From Obelidium mucronatum (taxonomy: Eukaryota > Chytridiomycota > Chytridiomycetes > Chytridiales > Chytriomycetaceae): a DNA stretch of 24,880 nucleotides. Shown piece after piece: positions 18,539-24,880 of the stretch; the stretch's first letter is position 1, and every line of letters starts with the position of its first letter. A program made the translations under genes and the position numbers. The stretch lies in NCBI GenBank assembly GCA_025765595.1, contig JAIVFH010000358.1, positions 1 through 24,880 on the forward strand. The letters are read 5' to 3'. The notes beneath the pieces were generated by a model that saw only the letters and a list, made by a program, of their open reading frames with translations, was not told the origin of the DNA and ran no database searches.

Positions 18539-20000
18539 TTATTCAACGTTGTAGGAGGGAGGTGCATGTAACCCAGCAATTGCATCTGAAAAGACAACCT
18601 GATCACCAAGCGTTTCAATTCGGAGAATCCGTATCAGGTCCTCGACACTCAGAGACATCAACAATTTGCCGTTTATCTGAAATTCACGAACGCGATCTTC
18701 GTGGCCTCCATTATTGTGAATCCAAGCCGCGACTTGGGCTACTGTCCATTCTTGAGGATTTATGGGAGATACACCGCTGTTTGACGATAATAAATTGGCG
18801 GTTTCGCTTTGTTCCGTTAATGTTGGGCTGATCATTGGAATGGAGGTGATTGTAGCAGTATCAACTGCTGCGAGGTTCCTCGCAGCTGAATGCTTCATTT
18901 GCCGGCCAATTTCTGCATTTGCATCTATTTCGATCGTTGCAGCAAGGGCGCTAGCTTCCAATTGATTGGATTCGGTGCTAGTAGTTGGAGTAGCCGAATG
19001 TGCATTGCTCCCAGCGTTCTTTGCTTCGGAGGTTACTTTCTGACCTTGTCTTCTACATAACAAAGCGTTAAATCGATTTGAAGAAGGGATCAAGACAGCG
19101 CCCACCTCTTGTAAAACCATAAAAAACACCCAAACAAAAGGAAAGTAAGAACGCCACCAATCCCGACAATTAATCCAGTATTTGATCCATTGCTTTTCGT
19201 TTCCGGAGCAGCAATAGGAGGAGCAACAGTTTCTACCACTGTTTGAACTTCAGGAACTCCCTTCGAGTTTGTAACAGTCATCAACACCACGGTGGTTTCA
19301 GCGGTAAGCTTCTCGGTGGGCTTCTCAGTAGGAACGACCGGTGGATTTTTCGTGATCACGTTGGTGTTTTCGGTCGTTTTTGTAATTAATGGACAAGCCG
19401 CACATGTTTTAGGGCTTCCACAGTTGTCCACAATAACAGTCCCGCATTGCGCAGCAGAACAGATTGTTGTAGAAATACATGGATCCGGAACTGTTAAAAG
19501 AGTCGGAGGGATACACTACGCCGGCGTTCAGCTGTGGTTCAATGTTGGTGAAATCGACTTGGCTGCTTCAACACACAAGTGTTGAAATTTCGGCCGAATG
19601 ATCCAATGACGCAACCGGGACTTTGTGCACAAAACAGAGCACATTGCGCTTCGGAGGCCACTGGGCGGTTTAAGTTGGGCCCCATGTCAAACAGATATTC
19701 AAAATCCAGGTCTGGCAGGACAAAGTAGGAAGTCTTGGAGCCCGTGAGTACGACAGAGTTGAATCCCGGATGTGGTAGTGCCTGCTTCGGCATGCAGTTC
19801 TTGTTGACGTCATTGTAGGCGTAGAAGTTGGCCCCTTTGGCAATAGTTTGAGAGGCGCAATCGGCTTCATTCAACACAATCCAGGGTTCTTTAACAACGT
19901 TGATCGCAGAGTTGAACCAATCAGCCTTTGATATCGACTGGTAGGAGTACCCGCCAGGAAGCGACCCCGCCCCACGGCGTGCCTTTGTCTTGCTCGACAT
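18539..20000 (-). CDS. PAN-type / Cys-module / TM / SAM-domain receptor-like protein
   Basis: Start ATG 20000; stop at 18539-18541. The first part has the GYSYQ...DW...DC...NCMPKQ unit and a PAN-like unit (QCALFCAQSPGCVIGSFG). A Cys module (CSAAQCGTVIVDNCG) follows, of the type seen in the SH3 protein at 8284, then a Thr/Pro-rich stalk, TM (GLIVGIGGVLTFLLFGCFLWF), a 53-nt intron (19053-19105), a Ser/Ala/Thr-rich linker and a C-terminal SAM domain (EWTVAQVAAWIHNNGG to LGDQVVFSDAIAGL). The frame between 19475 and 19565 has two readings: a 68-nt intron at 19491-19558 (GTCGAT to AACAG), giving an intact 446-aa protein, or two +1 shifts keeping NAGVVYPSD, which resembles VAGVIYPP of the paralogues. 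No classical signal peptide, so the TM may act as a signal anchor. SAM domains typically self-associate or bind other SAM proteins. Confidence 0.78.
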
Positions 20001-20181
20001 TCGGTTTGATTAAATTGATTGAAAAAAGGCTATAACGTATAAATTTCTATAGAATTATGCAAAAACCGTAGATAAAAACCATGGTGTCAAGGACAACATA
20101 GAACCGAGAAAAATAACCCTCAAGTCTGAGTGAAAACCGCTCACATAATATACAACCCTTAAAAATCTCAAGCATTACTAG

Positions 20182-21892
20182 CTACCTAACCCTAACCCTT
20201 TTTACAAGCCCCAGATACATCACACATTGAACCCAACTCTCTTTCTTTGAGCGGGGACTAGGATCACGTTGATCGTAGTACGTCGGAGGTGCCATTTGAA
20301 AGTTTTCTGGAGATGGTCCTCCCATACTGACGGGTTTCCTGCGAGGGTCTTCCATAGTATCCGCCATCCTGGGACGGTCTCTGAAAGTTTTCAGGAGAAG
20401 GCCGCCCATAACTACCTTGGCGATACATCTTGCGATGGTCTGTCATATGGGTCTTGATATCCGTTGGCTGATGAAGGCGAGTCGTTATAAATTGGCCGAG
20501 AAAAAGAGTCGTATTCGTCGTTTGAGGGGCGTTGGTCGTAGTAATTATTGTTTACGGGTGTAGAGTACGGAGACGAATAGTTGGTTGTATCCAGCACGAC
20601 CGCGTTCAGATCCATCTCTACGCATATTGATTCCGTTTTGTGTTGATGATTGCGGCGGTACAAAGACACCTCTTCCTGTCGGACTTGTTGGCAGTCCGCG
20701 AAAGCCGTCTCGAGGAGGTGAGAATGCCCTGCCCGTAGTAGGATGTAAATGATTGGTCTGACGTTGATGGGTTTAATTGGCGTTGAGGAAGTGGTCGTCG
20801 GCCTGCGTTTTCTGATGGACTGCGGGCAGATTTAAAACTGAGGGATGGAGAGTGCTGTACATCGAAATCGTCGCTGTCTTCTGCGGATTGAAGACGACCG
20901 TTTGCAGAAAACATTTGAGGGTGTTGTTCTGTGGTATTGATTCGTGGTGCGTTTGTTCGAGGTCTGGAGGCGGCAGGAGAGATGGGGGCAAACTGGGCAG
21001 ATTGCGGCAAAGGGGAATCCGAGGGTGTTGGTGAGTAGTTCTCCAGAACGGGTGTTGGAGCGTGATGACTCTCTTCAGATGGTCGACGAGGAGCGTGGAC
21101 GGGTGGCGTAGGTTCGGTCCGAGGAGGTGTGGGTTGGGCTTGTGCAATTGTTGTCACTGGCGACAGCTGACCACTCTCGCCACCGACGACTTCATTGATG
21201 CATTCTGCCCAGATCTTGAGAGTTCGCTGCATCCTGGCCCTTTTAGCGTCCACTTCCTCTTGACTGGGTGTCCCACTGGGGCCCATCGAATCCCCCAGCA
21301 CCGTCAACACCCATGCCCCAAAGACCTCATCAAATCCCAGCGCTGCAACTCGTCACGGGAAGAGACGCTATTGCTGTATTTGCCATTGATGAATTGGATT
21401 TGAAGACAACCAATTTCCCGGCCTTTGTGAACACAAAGAACCGACTCTTCCATCCATCTTCTGTCCCCTGCTTAAACAGTTTCGAAAGAACTCCAATCAT
21501 ACTGCAGCATTATAGCGGTTTAGATGTAAAAAAAGTGGCTGTGGTGCACTTAGACACAAGCAAAGGAAACTTACGGAGGTTGACTCGCTAGCAAAGTTCC
21601 CAAAACGTCGACAATCTGAGCTGGGGTCGTCCTGCACTTCAGTATCGATCCTTTCCATAGCAACAGGTCCTTCCAATACGGGTTTGGGTTCTTCTTGCTT
21701 TGGTGTTGAGTAGTCTGCCGCAAAATCGTTTGGAGTTCATTGGAATTCATTGGGCACACACACACTCTTACCAAACTCTCCCATAGTTGATAGCAGACCA
21801 TCTAGCATATCATATGTTTTCGGATTGATTGTTGGTTTGGCATTGCCTCTCCGGATTGAACCGGATCGCTTAATGCTGCCTGTTCGCTGCAT
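20182..21892 (-). pseudogene. PH-domain protein with disordered Tyr/Pro-rich tail, frame broken
   Basis: ATG 21892 starts exon 1 (21772-21892: MQRTGSIKRSGSIRRGN, KTYDMLDGLL), exon 2 is 21575-21714 and exon 3 starts at 21501. Exon 3 encodes a PH domain: GVLSKLFK, WKSRFFVF, GKLVVFKS, ASLPVTSC, AWVLTVLGD and a C-terminal helix (RTLKIWAECINEVV). A Pro/Ser-rich region and a tail with repeated YGRPSPENFQ / YGGPSPENFQ and YYDQR units follow. Successive pieces lie in different frames, each change +1: at exon 2/3, 21332-21334 (TTT), 20727-20729 (GGG), about 20583 (CC), about 20414 and 20321-20323 (GGG), coordinates plus strand. PH domains bind phosphoinositides or proteins at membranes. Paralogue: 23070-24388. 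The C-terminal boundary (stop 20182) is uncertain. Confidence 0.7.
20185..20198. repeat. Short telomere-like repeat (CCTAACCCTAACCC)
   Basis: Just over two units of CCCTAA, the complement of TTAGGG, the common fungal telomere repeat. It lies at the 3' end of the PH gene frame and contributes its last codons there. Too short to be a telomere; it may be an interstitial relic, a telo-box-type site or chance. Confidence 0.4.
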
Positions 21893-23069
21893 TGTGGGGA
21901 TCTTGTGTTTTTTTTGGTGGAGATGAGGAAAAAAAAGAGACAAGAGAGTGTGCACCAATGAGAAATCGACACAAGCCGTAACAGAACACTTTTGGTGCGT
22001 CTGAACGGAAAGGCACGGGAGATTATTAGTGGTGTCACACGATTGAAGATTTACAAGTGATTGAATGCTGCTGGGTTGAAAACTGACGATGATGCAAAAG
22101 ATCTCAATTATCTATGGGCAAGTGCCTCCCGCAATGTGACCGACGTTTGTAAAAAATCGTCTGCCGACATGACGTTTCGAAATCAGCCACTATCTGCCTC
22201 GGTTATCTGCTCTTCTGTACGATACCCTCGCAATGGCCGTTGATCTCCCCGGAAAGCCGTTCACCACTGAATACTGCTAGACTGTGCCAGCTGTCTGTCT
22301 CAAGTGGAAAAGTATACAAATTGCCATCATCTATTCTTCTTGGAATGGATCAGATCTTTTTTTTTGTAGTTTTAATTCGTACTTGGAATTTTCCTTGCGT
22401 GCAACAGTCAGTCTTGGAATCTGACGCTGAAGGTATAATCGGATCCAAAGACAGGGATTGAAGAGAATCTGGCGAGTGTATTGTGTATGGACTCCGCTAT
22501 CCCTTAGTACTTATCCGTGTTCTGGCTTTTCCTGTTGTCATGAAGTCGCGTTCATCAGCAATACCTGCCTACCTCTACTATCGAAACATTGTGAACTCTT
22601 TTAACCAGTCTTCTCCAATGGAAATCGCACTCCAGAATCACTGCCACAGTGGTCCAAGCAGTAAGTCGGTAAGTCGGCTTAACTTCACCGGGTGTCTTAA
22701 TCTTATCCGCCTCATTGACGGTACGAATTGAAGCATTGACAGGCTGGAACCATGAATCACTGCGTAATGGCTCTTTTGGAATTTATTAAATTGATCGTTG
22801 AGTGAGACACCTCTTTGAACTGAGGCGGTGCTTGAGGGGATTCTTGCTTATGGCAGCATTGCAGGCAGCCTTGTTGTGAAAGCCAAAGCACCCATTAATC
22901 ATTAAAGGGATTTGAATTCAATACGTCTCGCTAATCCAACTTGATTCCACGTTGTTGATATCCCACCCAGACACTCTTTTCAAATGTGAAAATTTTATCC
23001 ATCGCTGTTATTTTCAATCATTATTCAATTTGGAACTCATAAAAGAAAAAAAAAAAACAAAACAAAGCA
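21893..23069. other. Divergent intergenic region between two PH-domain genes
   Basis: The two PH genes are transcribed away from this 1.18-kb interval, so it should hold both promoters. The ends near each start are A/T-run-rich. Plus-strand open frames of 60-80 codons at 22061-22243, 22240-22461 and 22483-22731 have no domain and no splice-consistent linkage. A protein-like minus-strand frame is listed separately. No tRNA or repeat seen. Confidence 0.5.
22555..22782 (-). CDS. Possible internal exon or gene remnant, no start codon
   Basis: A 75-codon minus-strand frame bounded by stops (TAA before 22782, TGA at 22555-22557) with no ATG. The peptide composition looks natural (SDSWFQPVNASIRTVNEADK, TAWTTVAVILECDFHW). 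An AG acceptor-like site precedes it (about 22774) and a GTAGGC donor-like site lies near its end (about 22574), which would fit an exon. I do not recognise the family. It could be a leftover of a gene lost between the PH paralogues. Confidence 0.25.
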   Translation of the reverse strand: MPKEPLRSDSWFQPVNASIRTVNEADKIKTPGEVKPTYRLTAWTTVAVILECDFHWRRLVKRVHNVSIVEVGRYC

Positions 23070-24388
23070 ATGAGCCGTCCTTCAATCGACATTCCGCGGC
23101 CGATTCTCAAAAGCCATCAAAGCCAACCGCAGCTTCTTCCTCGCTCGGATTCAACGTCTTCAGCGCCAACAACCGCAAAGCTCGAAGATCTTCTCAACTC
23201 GCTGTCAACGGCAGAATTCAGTGCGGATCGACACTCGGCCAATTCAACACTCTCGGATAACTCAGACAATGATTCGCTGACTTTGTTTGCGGCAAAGTCA
23301 AACAAGACCCAACGGGAATCAAGAGAGACAACGGCAAGCGCCATCATGTGTGATACACCAAAATCTATTGGCGAGGATGCTGCTTTGAGTCTGGGCGTGC
23401 TGCAGGGATCGATGGCAACGTAAGTGATATCCTAAGTGGGTGGCACGAAGCACCCCTAGGCTTCTAAAAGTATCCAACACATTCTGACATTCACAAACCC
23501 CACAGGATCTCTGGACACCTTTTTAAACTAGGCGGATCGGATGAAGCAAGTGGCGCGACATGGAAGCAGTTCTTTTTTGTTCTAAGTGAAAACGGCACAT
23601 TGTACGCTTTCCAGTCTGCATCGAACCCGTCCGCCATCCCATTCGCTTCTCTTCCGATTTCATCATGCACTGGCGGGTTTCAGGAGTCAACATCCTCGTG
23701 GATTCTGCAGCTCCACTCTGACGACGGCGCCAAACGATCGTGGACGCTAAGTGCACCGACGAAGACACCATGTCGCTCTGGCTGCGCTCTAGTTTCGCGG
23801 ACTGTGTCTGCGAAGCCGCAGCCGCAGGCGCCGGGCGCCGCCAGCGTGTTCCAGTTCCCGCGCCGCACGTCGTCGGTGGCGCGCGCCGCAGTTCAGCAAA
23901 CAGCGGACGCCGACTTTGTGCGGTCGCCGTCGGACGAACACCGGCCGGCGCGCTCGCCGTCGCAGACGCGCAGCGCCGCCATGCAGCGCGCCCACTCGGC
24001 GGCATCCACTGGCATCAACCAGGAGGAGCGCGAGGCCGAGCAGCGCGCGCGCTACCAGGAATACCTGCTGCTGCAGCGCCAGAATGCCGAGAAGTACAAG
24101 CACGAACAGCGGCTGCGCAAGGAGGCCGAAGACAGGGCGAGGGCGGAGGCCGAACGCGCGAGGCTCGAGGCCGAACTCGCAAAGGTCGAGGCCGAGCGCC
24201 AAGCACATCTGCAGTACATGCGTCAGCGTGAAGAGCTGGAGAAGGAGTCGCAAAAGTTGAAGCTGGAAGCGGAAGCGAAAAAGAAGTTGGAACAGGAAAA
24301 GTGGAATGCTCTCAAAAAGATTGCGCCTGCCAAAATACAAGGACCAATGATGTCCTCTCCTGGAATGGGTGGAATGTTTATGCGATAA
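23070..24388 (+). CDS. PH-domain / coiled-coil protein
   Basis: ATG 23070; exon 1 23070-23419, intron 23420-23505 (GTAAGT to CACAG, 86 nt), exon 2 23506-24388; 410 aa. The N-terminal ~115 residues are Ser-rich with a short helix (AKLEDLLNSLSTAEF) similar to the paralogue's MLDGLLSTMGEF. The PH domain begins at residue 117: GHLFKLGG, TWKQFFFVLSENGTLYAF, ASLPISSC, SWILQL, SWTLSA. A low-complexity Ala/Arg/Pro linker and a long charged coiled coil (about residues 275-390) follow, then a Met/Gly-rich end. The helix that closes the PH domain (TDEDTMSLWLR) is found only in another frame, about 23757-23790, while the reading frame is restored afterwards. The linker DNA at 23800-24200 is very GC-rich. 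Predicted membrane-associated scaffold; partners unknown. Confidence 0.88.
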
Positions 24389-24818
24389 GGCTCCTCACAG
24401 TTTTCTTTGTTTTTCATCTATGCCCCCTGTTTGTTGTTGGTATGTACAGTTGTTTTCCAAAATTCTATCCCCTCACTTCTTGCAGCTTCTTGCAGTGTAA
24501 TAATGTCGATAAGTACAAAATAAACGACCCCCTTATTGTTGGTATTGCATAATTTTAAGAATTTTTTTTGGTAAAGGCATTATTGCTTGGACAGGCGGGA
24601 TGGGATGATAAACCCTACTTTTCGATAGCCAAGCAGCCCAAGGGCCAAAAAAGCACTTCAATGCAACTTATTTACGCAAAAAACATAGCCTCTTCCGGCT
24701 TCAATCAGCTCTTCCCGGGACGACTTCCGACCCTTGCACTTGCTTCCAGATCAACTACTATACTTGCTTGCGCAACACCAAATTGATTGCATCCGCACCC
24801 GATCAAACTATCACCGAA
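24389..24818 (+). other. 3' UTR and intergenic region
   Basis: Follows the PH/coiled-coil gene. A run AAAATAAACGACC at about 24517 may be its poly(A) signal. An open frame at 24568-24786 has no domain and is probably chance or 5' leader of the next gene. Confidence 0.4.
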
Positions 24819-24880
24819 ATGGCACCAGCACCCTTGTTTGCTCCGGACAACTCGTCCAACAACGAATTCAGCAGTCAACA
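24819..24880 (+). CDS. Start of a gene running off the right edge
   Basis: ATG at 24819 in the good initiation context CACCGAAATGGC begins an open frame to the window end (MAPAPLFAPDNSSNNEFSSQ, the last 20 visible codons). The Pro/Asn/Ser composition suggests a disordered N terminus. Too short to identify. Confidence 0.45.
   Translation, partial: MAPAPLFAPDNSSNNEFSSQ

Noticed and set aside
20182..21892. Euplotes-like +1 shifting exactly at stop codons
   Set aside because: Moving each shift to the zero-frame stop gives poorer peptides (it breaks the YGGPSPENFQ repeat and the Tyr/Ser/Pro tail); the best sites lie before the stops in base runs, except 21332 and 20414.
22620..22700. Possible tRNA or structured RNA near the repeated AAGTCGG motif
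   Set aside because: No A-box/B-box pair or cloverleaf could be drawn; the AAGTCGG repeat is short.
23789..24340. Long minus-strand and alternative plus-strand ORFs over the coiled-coil gene
   Set aside because: Arise from GC-rich, charge-biased codons; compositions are unnatural and the coiled coil is clear in the main frame.
24568..24786. Plus-strand 72-codon frame
   Set aside because: No domain and lies just before a better start codon at 24819; likely untranslated leader or chance.
1..24880. CRISPR array, rRNA or bacterial-type operon features
   Set aside because: No direct-repeat arrays or rRNA-like sequence seen; spliced genes show the DNA is eukaryotic.

Overview
The window looks like nuclear DNA of an early-diverging, flagellated-type fungus (a chytrid-like genome is my best reading). 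The evidence is genes split by many short GT-AG introns of about 50-86 nt, closely spaced genes on both strands, plant-type LRR proteins with an F-box, a BK/Slo-type potassium channel, a PIF/Harbinger DNA transposon and PAN/SAM/SH3 surface proteins. Species assignment is inference.

Layout. 1-4238: an F-box/LRR paralogue pair (the first runs in from the left edge) flanks a homeodomain gene; a broken copy of the 5' end of the next gene lies at 2871-2984. 4611-8209: a complete ten-exon Slo-type K+ channel with a TVGYGD filter. 8284-11924: a one-TM, cysteine-rich surface protein with a cytoplasmic SH3 domain, cut in two by a Harbinger element (9090-11732) and also carrying an in-frame TAG. 12074-16311: two tandem minus-strand TAP-like alpha/beta hydrolases; in one, about 460 bp of the central exon is inverted. 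16390-20000: three minus-strand PAN-type proteins, two of them with a TM segment and a cytoplasmic SAM domain. 20182-24388: two divergent, paralogous PH-domain genes. 24819-24880: start of another gene.

Two themes stand out. First, the SH3 protein and the PAN/SAM proteins form a modular family: ectodomain modules (PAN-like, or a QCG...DNC cysteine module), one TM, then a cytoplasmic adaptor domain (SH3 or SAM). They look like candidate receptors, although no partner is visible. Second, many genes here have broken or odd reading frames: a transposon insertion, a nonsense codon, an internal inversion, and about a dozen places where homology requires a frame change. Nearly all of those changes are in the same direction (+1, one extra base), mostly in 16.0-21.6 kb. 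This may be gene decay, clustered assembly errors or, less likely, programmed +1 frameshifting. The K+ channel, transposase, homeodomain and second LRR genes read cleanly, so the effect is not window-wide.
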